23,037 nucleotides of DNA, from contig DISF01000083.1 of NCBI GenBank assembly GCA_002421985.1, positions 1 to 23,037 on the forward strand, in the 5' to 3' direction. The notes under the pieces are model-generated. The model saw only the letters and a program-made list of their open reading frames with translations, was not told the DNA's origin and ran no database searches. The translations under genes and the position numbers were made by a program. The DNA is from Roseovarius sp. UBA6217. GTDB lineage: Bacteria > Pseudomonadota > Alphaproteobacteria > Rhodobacterales > Rhodobacteraceae. Each line of letters starts with the position of its first letter. The stretch's first letter is position 1. Below are positions 6,157 to 13,549 of this stretch, piece after piece.

Positions 6157-7323
6157 TCAGAACGCGTTCAGCCCGGTCAGGTTGCGCCCGATGACCAGCT
6201 TCTGGATTTCGGTGGTGCCGTCAGGGATCGGCATGACCTTGGCGTTGCGGAAGTGCCGTTCGACGGGAAACTCCTTGGTGATACCGTTGCCGCCGTGGAT
6301 CTGCACGGCCTTGCCGGCGATTTCGACCGCCATTTCCGTGGCATACCATTTCGCCATCGAGGACTGCGTGTCGCAGCGCACGCCCAGATCCAGAAGTTGC
6401 AGCCCGCGCTGGCACAACAATCGCGCTGCATCCAGATGCGTGGCCATGTCGGCCAGGTAGCCCTGGATCAACTGGTGCCCTCCAATCGGCTTGCCGTGCT
6501 GTTGGCGTTCCTGCGCATATTTGACGGCACATTCCAACGCCGCCTGGGCAATACCAACGCTCGTCAGGCCGACGAACACGCGAGCACTTTCAAACAGCTT
6601 CAAGGTCTGGAACAGGCCCCCGCCCGCATTTCCGAGAACATGTTCGGCGGTGGTCTCGGCCCGGTCGAAAAACAATTCGCAGGTCGATGCCCCGACAAGC
6701 CCCATCTTGCGCAACTCGCGGCTTTGATAACCGCCGGTGTCGCGGTCGACGATGACCATGGAAATTCCGTCGTCCAGATTGCAGACAACGATGGCAAAAT
6801 CCGACTGGGCCCCATTGGAAATCCAGAGCTTCTGGCCGGTGACGAAAATCTTGTTCCCCTGGCGTTCCGCTCGGGTCTTGACCTCGCGCACGTTCGAGCC
6901 GACATCCGGTTCAGAGATGCAGGTGGCACAGATGCGTTCACAGCGCAGGAGCGGCTTGAGATAGGCCTCTTTCTGCGCCGCGTTGCCGAGCAGGTTGACC
7001 GCAAACGCGGCGTGACCCTGGATCAGCACCGCAATCGCGAGATCGGCCCAGATACGGGCCAGTTCCTCGTAAAGGATACCATAGGTCAAGCGGTCGATTC
7101 CGGAACCACCGTCCTCTTCGGGTATCAGGCCGCTGATCAGCCCGAATTCCTCGACCTTGGAGAAGAGGGATTTGAGGGTTTGCGCATCGGGCGGGTGGCC
7201 GAGCTCCTCGTATTTCTCTGACAGCGGCGCAAATTCCGCCTCGGCCATCTTGCGGAAGTTTTCCAGCAACATGCGTTGCTCGTCTGTATAGATTGCCTGA
7301 GCGGCAGCGATCACGTTTTCCAT
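6157..7323 (-). CDS. Acyl-CoA dehydrogenase with Asp at the catalytic-base position
   Basis: A 388-residue FAD flavoenzyme of the acyl-CoA dehydrogenase family, introducing an alpha,beta double bond and passing electrons to ETF. Seen: the FAD/substrate loop CISEPDVGSNVREVKTRA (135-152), LWISNGAQSDFAIV (167-179), the substrate helix LFESARVFVG near 243-252, and the C-terminal QIHGGNGITKEFPVER (341-356). The usual base segment YEGTxxIQ reads PDGTTEIQ (367-374), so Asp368 replaces Glu. The alternative helix-G Glu of isovaleryl/long-chain types is also absent, with Ala directly before Arg248. The ATG at 7323 has AAGGAAAAG upstream; the longer frame runs into the thiolase gene. It is the last gene of the crotonase-thiolase-dehydrogenase operon. 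Asp here suggests an unusual, perhaps cyclic or branched, substrate. Confidence 0.93.
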   Translation of the reverse strand: MENVIAAAQAIYTDEQRMLLENFRKMAEAEFAPLSEKYEELGHPPDAQTLKSLFSKVEEFGLISGLIPEEDGGSGIDRLTYGILYEELARIWADLAIAVLIQGHAAFAVNLLGNAAQKEAYLKPLLRCERICATCISEPDVGSNVREVKTRAERQGNKIFVTGQKLWISNGAQSDFAIVVCNLDDGISMVIVDRDTGGYQSRELRKMGLVGASTCELFFDRAETTAEHVLGNAGGGLFQTLKLFESARVFVGLTSVGIAQAALECAVKYAQERQQHGKPIGGHQLIQGYLADMATHLDAARLLCQRGLQLLDLGVRCDTQSSMAKWYATEMAVEIAGKAVQIHGGNGITKEFPVERHFRNAKVMPIPDGTTEIQKLVIGRNLTGLNAF

Positions 7324-7339
7324 TGTTCTTTTCCTTGTT

Positions 7340-8578
7340 TCATCGACCGAGAATGGTAACGCAGGCGGCGGCTTCCTCGACGCCGTGCAGGCCGCCACCG
7401 TTTTCGGCAATGGCATTCTGAGCGCCTTCGACCTGGCGCGCGCCCGCCTCGCCGCGCAACTGTGTGACCAGTTCGAAAATCTGGCCGATTCCGGTTGCCC
7501 CAACCGGGTGACCTTTGGATTCCAGCCCGCCGGAGGGGTTTACGGGAATACGTCCGCCGATCTTGGTTTCGCCACGCAGGCTGGCCGGGCCGCCCTCGCC
7601 AAACTCGACAAAACCGAGATTCTCGATCTGGATCACCTCGCCCACGGCGGTTGCGTCATGGACCTCGGCAACTGATATGTCGTCGGGTCCGAGCCCGGCC
7701 TGTTCATAGGCCTGAAGCGCGGCAAGGCGGGTCATGTGATTTTCAAAATCCTCCGCCGGGCGGTCGATGCCAGAGCGCAGGATCGCGGCCTTGACCTTGA
7801 TCGCGCGGGCGGGATCAAGCCCGAGCCGCTTCAGCCCTTCGCGGGTGCAGAGCACGGCCGCCGCCGCGCCATCGGAAATCGGGGCGCACATCGGCAGGGT
7901 GAGCGGGTAGGTGATGGGAGGCGCGTGCAACACCTGATCGACGGTCATCGCGTCTCGATACTGGGCAAGCGGGTTGTGCACCGAATGTTCATGGTTCTTG
8001 GCCGAAACGGCGGCAAACTGTTCCTGCGTGGTGCCGAAGGTCTTCATGTGCAGCCGCGCAAAGCCGGCGTAGACATCCATGAATACGCTGTAGGGCTTGG
8101 TCGATTTCGACCCTTCGGGTTCCTCAACTCCGGCACCCAGATCGGCCAGGCGTTGCGCCACCTCTTCACCGTTGCTGACGTCCCAGCCGCTGTCGAAGGC
8201 CGAGAACATGAGCGCGCGGTCGTCCGAAAACATTTTTTCGGCACCCACGGCGAGACAGCAGTCGCCATTCCCCGCCTTGAGGAAATCCACCGCCAGCTTG
8301 AACCCGGTCGAAGCGCTGGCACAGGCGTTTTCGACATTCACCACAGGAATGCCCTGAATGCCCATCGCGCGCAGCGCGATCTCGCCCCGGATCATGTGCT
8401 GGCCTTCCATATGGCCCTGCACCGCATTCGAGAAGAACGCGCCGTCGATGCGATCGACCGTCACTCCGGCGTCTGAAAGGGCGGCGGCTACGGCCTCGCC
8501 CGTCATGTCCTTGATGGTTTTGTTACGGAACTTTCCGAACGGCGTCATCCCGACGCCAACGACGTATATATCCTGCAT
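7340..8578 (-). CDS. SCP2/SCP-x type thiolase
   Basis: A 412-residue thiolase-fold protein of the SCP-x/lipid-transfer type rather than the FadA type. It would cleave a 3-ketoacyl-CoA. The start MQDIYVVGVGMTPFGKF is typical of this branch. The nucleophile lies in NVENACASAS (Cys86). The NPSGGLESKGHPVGATG block at 347-363 supplies His357. The family's HDCF motif reads HDAT (307-310), so its Cys is Ala, and the C-terminal segment AENGGG (391-396) has no Cys either. The second acid/base of a normal thiolase is therefore not where expected; it could be a variant thiolase or a retro-aldol enzyme. Start 8578 is chosen by homology and by AGAGGACC upstream. Gaps of 16 bp to both neighbours indicate one operon. 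Confidence 0.9.
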   Translation of the reverse strand: MQDIYVVGVGMTPFGKFRNKTIKDMTGEAVAAALSDAGVTVDRIDGAFFSNAVQGHMEGQHMIRGEIALRAMGIQGIPVVNVENACASASTGFKLAVDFLKAGNGDCCLAVGAEKMFSDDRALMFSAFDSGWDVSNGEEVAQRLADLGAGVEEPEGSKSTKPYSVFMDVYAGFARLHMKTFGTTQEQFAAVSAKNHEHSVHNPLAQYRDAMTVDQVLHAPPITYPLTLPMCAPISDGAAAAVLCTREGLKRLGLDPARAIKVKAAILRSGIDRPAEDFENHMTRLAALQAYEQAGLGPDDISVAEVHDATAVGEVIQIENLGFVEFGEGGPASLRGETKIGGRIPVNPSGGLESKGHPVGATGIGQIFELVTQLRGEAGARQVEGAQNAIAENGGGLHGVEEAAACVTILGR

Positions 8579-8594
8579 TTTTGGTCCTCTGTTT

Positions 8595-9383
8595 CTAGTA
8601 TCCGCGAAACCGTGGTTTGCGCTTTTCATTGAACGCCGACAAACCCTCCTGCATGTCCCACGACCGCATGTGAGCGCGCAGGTTCAGCATCTCATCGGCA
8701 AGAGCGGCGGTCTCGTCCACGTCAAGCGAGCGGTTGGCAACCGCCTTCATGCGGCGCAAGACCGCCGGGCTCTTGTCAGCCAGCCTGTCGGTAAAGGCCT
8801 GCACCGCGTTGCGCAGCTCGTCATCCGCAACGACCTTATTGACCAGCCCCCAGTCCATCATGTCGCGTGCCGAGACGTTCTCACCCGAGAAAAGTAGGTA
8901 TTTCGCTCGGTTCAACCCAATCCGGCGGGGCAAGATTGCCGCTCCCCCCGCGCCCGGAAAAACACCGAAATTGGAATGGGCATCACCCAGTTTTGCGCTT
9001 TCGGCGGCAAAAACCAGATCACATGCCATCACCATTTCCAGGCCACCCGCCATGGCCAGCCCGTTCACGGCGGCGATCACAGGTTTGGGCCCCTTGCGCA
9101 TCAGCCCGAAGGTGTGATCGACGAGGTCAAGAAGGTCGGGTTCACCGGGTTCATTTTTGGCCCCCGCAACCTCTTTCAAATCGGCACCGGCGCAGAACGC
9201 CCGCCCCGATCCCGTCAGGACGATGGCGCGCACCGCATCGTCGGCTGTCGCCGTTTCCAGAGCGGCGGTCAGTTCGCGCAGCATCTGCATTGACATGGCA
9301 TTCAACTGGTCGGTTCGCTGGAACGTGATCCATTCTGTTCCGGCCACACGTTCGACGGACAGGGTCCGGGGTACTTCAGTCAT
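8595..9383 (-). CDS. Crotonase-family enoyl-CoA hydratase/isomerase
   Basis: A 262-residue crotonase-fold protein, first gene of a three-gene operon. The oxyanion-hole segments CAGADL (64-69) and GLAMAGGLEM (108-117) are present. Glu116 matches the first catalytic Glu of enoyl-CoA hydratase, but the second Glu position (usually PEI...GxxPGAGG) reads AHSNFGVFPGAGG, placing His136 there. Hydration by the two-Glu mechanism is therefore uncertain; isomerase, ring-opening or other crotonase chemistry is possible. The C-terminus EKRKPRFRGY is typical. The ATG at 9383 has a perfect AGGAGG; the frame extends 40 codons upstream without support. It diverges from the racemase-like gene across a 100-bp regulatory region. 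Confidence 0.92.
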   Translation of the reverse strand: MTEVPRTLSVERVAGTEWITFQRTDQLNAMSMQMLRELTAALETATADDAVRAIVLTGSGRAFCAGADLKEVAGAKNEPGEPDLLDLVDHTFGLMRKGPKPVIAAVNGLAMAGGLEMVMACDLVFAAESAKLGDAHSNFGVFPGAGGAAILPRRIGLNRAKYLLFSGENVSARDMMDWGLVNKVVADDELRNAVQAFTDRLADKSPAVLRRMKAVANRSLDVDETAALADEMLNLRAHMRSWDMQEGLSAFNEKRKPRFRGY

Positions 9384-9483
9384 ACTAACCTCCTGAAGAA
9401 TAGTAATATTTTGCGAATAAGGCTTGCCTTTTGCGGCGGATCGGGTTGCTATGGACGGGCCCCGCACGTGGGAAGAATGAAAC
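9384..9483. promoter_or_regulatory. Divergent promoter region with TTTTGCG direct repeats
   Basis: This 100-bp region lies between the divergent crotonase and CaiB-type genes. Two TTTTGCG heptamers start exactly 20 bp apart (9409-9415 and 9429-9435). Between them lies the imperfect palindrome AAGGC-tt-GCCTT (9419-9430). A weak plus-strand promoter candidate is TTGCCT (9424-9429), 17 bp, TGCTAT (9447-9452); it overlaps the second heptamer, which fits an operator. I found no convincing minus-strand promoter. Confidence 0.45.
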
Positions 9484-10599
9484 ATGGAGCCCAATATGAG
9501 CACTGCACCGCTGACCGGCTTGAAAATCCTCAGCCTTGCCGAACAATTCCCTGGTCCCTACGCGACAATGCTCTTGTCGGACATGGGGGCCGAGGTCATC
9601 ATGATCGAGCGACCGGGTGTCGGCGATCCGGCCCGACAGTTTCCGCCGCTGTTCCGTGCCCTGAACCGCGGCAAGCGCAGCGTGGCGCTTGACCTGAAAT
9701 CCGCCGACGGGCTGGCGCGGTTTCGGGATCTGGTTAAAAGTGCCGATGTCATCGTCGAAGGGTTCCGCCCCGGCAAGCTCGCGGCGCTCGGTGCCGGCTT
9801 CGAGGACATGCGCAAGATCAACCCGCAGCTGGTTTATGTCTCGATTTCGGGATACGGGCAGGACGGGCCTTATCGTGACAGGGCGGGCCATGATCTGAGC
9901 TACGAAGGTGTCGGTGGCCTGCTGGCCGATCAGGCGGATACCGGGCAACCCGGACCGCTGCCGACCATCCCCCTTGCCGATATTGGCGCGGCGCTGTTCG
10001 CGGCCATCGCGATTCTGTCGGCGATCATTTCCAGCCAGCGCACGGGGCGCGGGCGTTACGTCGATGTCTCGATGTCGGACGCCGTCGTCTCGATGCTCAC
10101 CGCTTTTCTCGTTCCGGCCGCTAATGGCACTCCGCTGGGTGAGTTCATCGCAGAACCGGCTTACGGCGTCTTTACCTGCAAGGATGGCAAGCTGATGACG
10201 CTGTCCATCGCGCATGAAGACTGGTTCTGGCGCCCGTTCTGCGAAGTGATTGGCAAGCCGAACCTTGCCGGTCTGAAAGGCCGCGACCGTGTTGCCCGAA
10301 AGGACGCGCTGCGCGAAGAGATCGCGGCGGTTCTTGTCAGCAGGTCGCGTGCCGATTGGGGCAATTTGTTTGACGACGCCGGTGTTCCCTGGGGGCCGCT
10401 CAATTCTCTGATGGAAACGCTGGAGGACCCGCATGTACGCGCGCGCGAGTTGCTGCGCACCATCACGCAGGAGAGCGGCCAAACCGAAACCTTCCTGGTT
10501 CAGCCGCTGAAATTCGACGGTTTCAAATCCGAGATCTCGAGCCTGCCCCCGGAGATCGGTGCTGACAATGAAAGCATCTTCGCGGATGACTCCGACTGA
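9484..10599 (+). CDS. CaiB/BaiF family protein, alpha-methylacyl-CoA racemase-like
   Basis: A 371-residue member of the family III CoA-transferase fold. Family marks are FPGPYATMLLSDMGAEVI (22-39) and SISGYGQDGPY (120-130). The key segment reads AGHDLSY: His136-Asp137 matches the GHDxNY motif of alpha-methylacyl-CoA racemase, whereas transferases usually have a Tyr/Phe before the Asp. Asp166 in LADIG lies 30 residues later, the spacing of the His126/Asp156 pair in the mycobacterial racemase. Glu245 is a possible third residue. A racemase would convert 2R to 2S methyl-acyl-CoA for beta-oxidation; a CoA transferase using Asp137 is the alternative. ATG 9484 is preceded by GGGAAG; ATG 9496 is also possible. 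It diverges from the crotonase operon and is convergent with the SDR gene (22 bp). Confidence 0.88.
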   Translation: MEPNMSTAPLTGLKILSLAEQFPGPYATMLLSDMGAEVIMIERPGVGDPARQFPPLFRALNRGKRSVALDLKSADGLARFRDLVKSADVIVEGFRPGKLAALGAGFEDMRKINPQLVYVSISGYGQDGPYRDRAGHDLSYEGVGGLLADQADTGQPGPLPTIPLADIGAALFAAIAILSAIISSQRTGRGRYVDVSMSDAVVSMLTAFLVPAANGTPLGEFIAEPAYGVFTCKDGKLMTLSIAHEDWFWRPFCEVIGKPNLAGLKGRDRVARKDALREEIAAVLVSRSRADWGNLFDDAGVPWGPLNSLMETLEDPHVRARELLRTITQESGQTETFLVQPLKFDGFKSEISSLPPEIGADNESIFADDSD

Positions 10600-10621
10600 C
10601 AGGCGGCATTCGCAGTCCGCT

Positions 10622-11410
10622 CTAGCAGGCAAAGGAATACCCACCATTCACCGGATAGGTCTGTCCGGTTATCCAGCTTGCGGCATCCGAGCAGAGAAAC
10701 AGGATCATGCCAGCAGGATCTTCCGGCTCGCCAAGGCGGCGGATCACATATTGCGAAAGCGCACGCTTCTCGGTTTCGGCGTCGGGGATCAGGTCGGCAA
10801 CGGCCGGAGTCCTCGTGCCGCCCAAGGCGACGCAATTCGCGGTGATCCCGTACCGGCCACCGGCTTTTGCGATTGCCCGCATGAAGCCTGCCGCGCCGGC
10901 CTTGGCACCGGAATAAACCGCCAGATGCGGCTCGCCGACGCGGCCTGCGTCAGAGATGACCGTCACGATGCGTCCGTAGCCGCCTTTGACCATCAGCGGC
11001 ATTGCATGGCGGGTGCAGTTTAATACCCCATCGAAATTGGTGGCCATCCAGCGGCGCCATTCCGACGGGTCCGATTCCCAGAAAGGCACCAGATCGTCAA
11101 GCCGCGATGTCGGCCCGGCGTTGCCCGCGTTGTTGACGAGAATATCCACGCCGCCGAGGGCGTTCTTCGCTTCGGCAAACGCCGCGCCGACCGCGTCGAA
11201 ATCGGACACGTCAAAGACCATCGGCAGGGCTTTTGCGCCCGCCGCTTCCACCTCTGCGGCAACGCTTTCGGCGCGCTCGGCGTGGAAATCGTTGACGACA
11301 ACGGCACCCGCGCCGTGCTGTGCCAGATAAAGCGCGACCTGACGGCCCACGCCTTGCCCAGCCCCGGTTACAAACGCCGTGCGTCCCTTGATGTCGAGCA
11401 GATCACTCAT
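10622..11410 (-). CDS. SDR-family 3-hydroxyacyl-CoA-type dehydrogenase
   Basis: A 262-residue classical short-chain dehydrogenase. The NAD(P) motif TGAGQGVG is at 15-22, DV at 67-68 and NNAG at 93-96. The catalytic tetrad would be Asn125, Ser153, Tyr166 and Lys170 (YSGAK). The active-site run ISDAGRVGEPHLAVY resembles, from memory, BadH, the 2-hydroxycyclohexanecarboxyl-CoA dehydrogenase of Rhodopseudomonas. An acidic DFH after beta-2 (41-43) favours NAD. Its likely role is oxidation of a 3-hydroxyacyl-CoA to the ketoacyl-CoA cut by the thiolase. ATG 11410 has GGGAAAG before it. It is the last gene of the seven-gene transporter-ligase operon, 13 bp after livF. Confidence 0.9.
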   Translation of the reverse strand: MSDLLDIKGRTAFVTGAGQGVGRQVALYLAQHGAGAVVVNDFHAERAESVAAEVEAAGAKALPMVFDVSDFDAVGAAFAEAKNALGGVDILVNNAGNAGPTSRLDDLVPFWESDPSEWRRWMATNFDGVLNCTRHAMPLMVKGGYGRIVTVISDAGRVGEPHLAVYSGAKAGAAGFMRAIAKAGGRYGITANCVALGGTRTPAVADLIPDAETEKRALSQYVIRRLGEPEDPAGMILFLCSDAASWITGQTYPVNGGYSFAC

Positions 11411-11423
11411 TGTCTTTCCCTTT

Positions 11424-12221
11424 CTATCCCAGCCATCTCTTGCGGCGCCGATAGTGTTTGATTTCACGATAGCTTTTGCGTTCGCCCGTGGCGGTGACAC
11501 CGAGATAGAATTCCTTGATGTCTTCGTTATTGGCGAGTTTCTCAGCCGGCCCGTCCATCACGATACGCCCGTTTTCCATCACATAGGCATAGTCCGCAAT
11601 CGACAGCGCCGCGGAACTGTTTTGCTCGACAAGGAAAAAGGTCGTCCCTTCCGATTTAAGTCGCTTGAGCACCTCGTAGACATCCCGGATCATCATCGGG
11701 GCGAGCCCCAGAGATGGTTCGTCGATGGCGATGATTTTGGGGTGCGCCATCATGGCCCGCCCAATCAGCAGCAACTGCTGTTCGCCACCGGACATGAAGC
11801 CGGCGGTGCGGTTGCGAAGCTCGGTCAGGCGCGGCATCAAGGTATAAACCCGGTCCAGGCGGTTTCTCAGCTCGGCCGAGTTGGGCACCATGTGCCCGCC
11901 CACGATCAGGTTTTGCTCTGACGTCAGATGCCGCAACACGCGCCGGCCTTCCATCACGTGGATCAGACCGTTCTTCACGACTTCCGAGGCCTCCATGTTG
12001 TGAACAGGGGTGCCGTCGAGAATGATGGATCCCGCCGAAACTGTTCCATCCTCGGATTTGAGCGTTCCCGAGATGGCCTTGAGCGTCGTGCTTTTGCCCG
12101 CGCCATTACCACCGAGCAGAGCAACACATTGACCCGTACCGACCGTCATGGACACGCCTTTGAGCGCCAGAATAACGTCGGAATAGGTTACTTCTACGTT
12201 GTTGAGTTCCAGCATGGTCAT
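11424..12221 (-). CDS. Liv-type ABC transporter ATPase (LivF-like)
   Basis: A 265-residue ABC ATPase of a branched-chain-amino-acid-type importer. Walker A LGGNGAGKST is at 36-45, signature MSGGEQQ at 143-149, Walker B IIAIDEP at 163-169 and LVEQN near 200. A basic C-terminal tail (SYREIKHYRRRKRWLG) exceeds the LivF core and, from memory, is typical of the LivF copies in operons that also encode acyl-CoA ligases. Two ATGs (12221 and 12215) are both plausible and the SD is weak. The upstream hairpin at 12247-12268 separates it from the binding-protein gene. It pairs with the LivG-like ATPase at the start of the operon. Confidence 0.93.
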   Translation of the reverse strand: MTMLELNNVEVTYSDVILALKGVSMTVGTGQCVALLGGNGAGKSTTLKAISGTLKSEDGTVSAGSIILDGTPVHNMEASEVVKNGLIHVMEGRRVLRHLTSEQNLIVGGHMVPNSAELRNRLDRVYTLMPRLTELRNRTAGFMSGGEQQLLLIGRAMMAHPKIIAIDEPSLGLAPMMIRDVYEVLKRLKSEGTTFFLVEQNSSAALSIADYAYVMENGRIVMDGPAEKLANNEDIKEFYLGVTATGERKSYREIKHYRRRKRWLG

Positions 12222-12246
12222 TGCGCCCGGGGCTAAGGATCGGAAG

Positions 12247-12268
12247 GGGCGCCGCACGCGCGGCGCCC
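12247..12268 (-). terminator. Perfect hairpin after the ABC binding-protein gene
   Basis: A 9-bp perfect GC stem (GGGCGCCGC/GCGGCGCCC) with a 4-nt loop, 7 nt after the binding-protein stop and 26 nt before livF. No U-run follows, so it more likely protects the upstream mRNA or attenuates than fully terminates. It would favour more binding protein than ATPase. Confidence 0.6.
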
Positions 12269-12275
12269 GGTTGTT

Positions 12276-13514
12276 TTACCACTTGCTTACGTCGGGAACA
12301 TCGACGCCGGTGGCTTCGATTGCGATCTTGCCATTCCTGACGGTGCCCACATTCACCTTGAGGCCCTTCAGAGGGAACGGCGCTTCGGGGGTGAAGGTGA
12401 GAGTTGGCAGGAACCCATGGGTTTCCTCGGTGGTGATGGGCCGGGCAAAGAGCGCCTCGCGCACTTTCTCGCCGGTCAGAGCGTCGGCACCATATTCCTC
12501 GATCGCGTGCTCAATCACGACCGCTATATACAGACCTTGGGAGATACCCATAGCGGTAACCACGTTCCAAGGTGCCTTAAGGCCATAGTCCGCAACCAGC
12601 GTTTCATAGAATTGCCGCGCGGGAGAGTCCTCATCGGCCGCAACCGCCATGCCGTAGGCTTCGTAATCGCCTTCGAGTTGCGCGAGCCCGCCAAGCGCAG
12701 CGCCGGAGGCGGGCAGCCCGTTATGCGAACTCATCATGATCGGGATGTTGGCACCGTTGGCCTGCAAGCCACGCTTCGCCGCCACCACGATAGACGTGTT
12801 GGTCTGGATGATCAGTGCCTCGGCCCCGGCCCGTGCGACACGGCGCATCTGCGCTGTCAGATCGGTGGGCTGCACTTCGGTATAGATGATCTCGACCACA
12901 TCGATCTCTTCGGGATGCTCCTTGGCATAGAGCTCAATGCCCTTTGCCATATCGACATAGGCGGGCGATGCTTCGGAAGCCAAGACCGCAACCTTGATCG
13001 GTTCATCTCCGCCCCGCTGTTCGCGCATCCAGTTCAGGAAACCCAAGCTTTCGTGCGAATAGGTCGGACGCGGATTGAATATCCACGCATCGGGTTGCCA
13101 AGCATATCCGTAGGCGGCTGTCGACATGAACATCGGGACCTTGTCTTCGGGCAGACGCTCGGACAGAGCGGCGACGTCCGGCCCGCCGAGGCCGACAACC
13201 GCAATCGGGTTCAACTCCGATTTGATTCCCGGCCAAAGGCTCGCGACCTGCGCCGCATCATAGCGGGTTTCGTAGTTCTTGTAGTTCAGCGTCACGCCAA
13301 GCTCGCGGCCCCTGGTTTTATTCCACCAGTCGAAAATGATTTCACGGCTTTCCGCAAGTATCGGCATGATATCGGCATACGGGCCCGAAAAGTCCGAAAG
13401 CATCGCCAGATTGTATGTCGTCTCCGCCTGCGCCTTGAGCGGCATGGCTGTCGCGACGGCCATGGCTCCCGCCGCCATCAGGCCGCGAAGCCCGAACTTT
13501 GTCTTCCAGGTCAT
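12276..13514 (-). CDS. Liv-type ABC transporter periplasmic binding protein
   Basis: A 412-residue periplasmic-binding-protein type I (Peripla_BP_6-like) receptor. It has a signal peptide with basic residues then a hydrophobic Ala/Met-rich core and an AQA cleavage site near residue 30. The mature start ETTYNLAMLSDFSGPYADI resembles LivJ/AmiC-type receptors. It would deliver the operon's substrate to LivH/LivM. The frame is open far upstream, but ATG 13514 has a perfect GGAGG at 8-nt distance and begins the signal peptide. It lies between livM (35 bp) and livF. The sequence does not identify the ligand; the ligase in the same operon argues for a carboxylic acid rather than an amino acid. Confidence 0.92.
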   Translation of the reverse strand: MTWKTKFGLRGLMAAGAMAVATAMPLKAQAETTYNLAMLSDFSGPYADIMPILAESREIIFDWWNKTRGRELGVTLNYKNYETRYDAAQVASLWPGIKSELNPIAVVGLGGPDVAALSERLPEDKVPMFMSTAAYGYAWQPDAWIFNPRPTYSHESLGFLNWMREQRGGDEPIKVAVLASEASPAYVDMAKGIELYAKEHPEEIDVVEIIYTEVQPTDLTAQMRRVARAGAEALIIQTNTSIVVAAKRGLQANGANIPIMMSSHNGLPASGAALGGLAQLEGDYEAYGMAVAADEDSPARQFYETLVADYGLKAPWNVVTAMGISQGLYIAVVIEHAIEEYGADALTGEKVREALFARPITTEETHGFLPTLTFTPEAPFPLKGLKVNVGTVRNGKIAIEATGVDVPDVSKW

Positions 13515-13549
13515 TGTTATTCCTCCCATGTTTAAAGCCGCCCCATTCT

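Noticed and set aside
6004..7221. 405-codon plus-strand frame antisense to the acyl-CoA dehydrogenase
   Set aside because: High-GC shadow of a well-supported gene; its composition is not protein-like.
9385..10647. 420-codon minus-strand frame antisense to the CaiB-type gene
   Set aside because: The plus-strand product has clear family motifs; the antisense frame has none.
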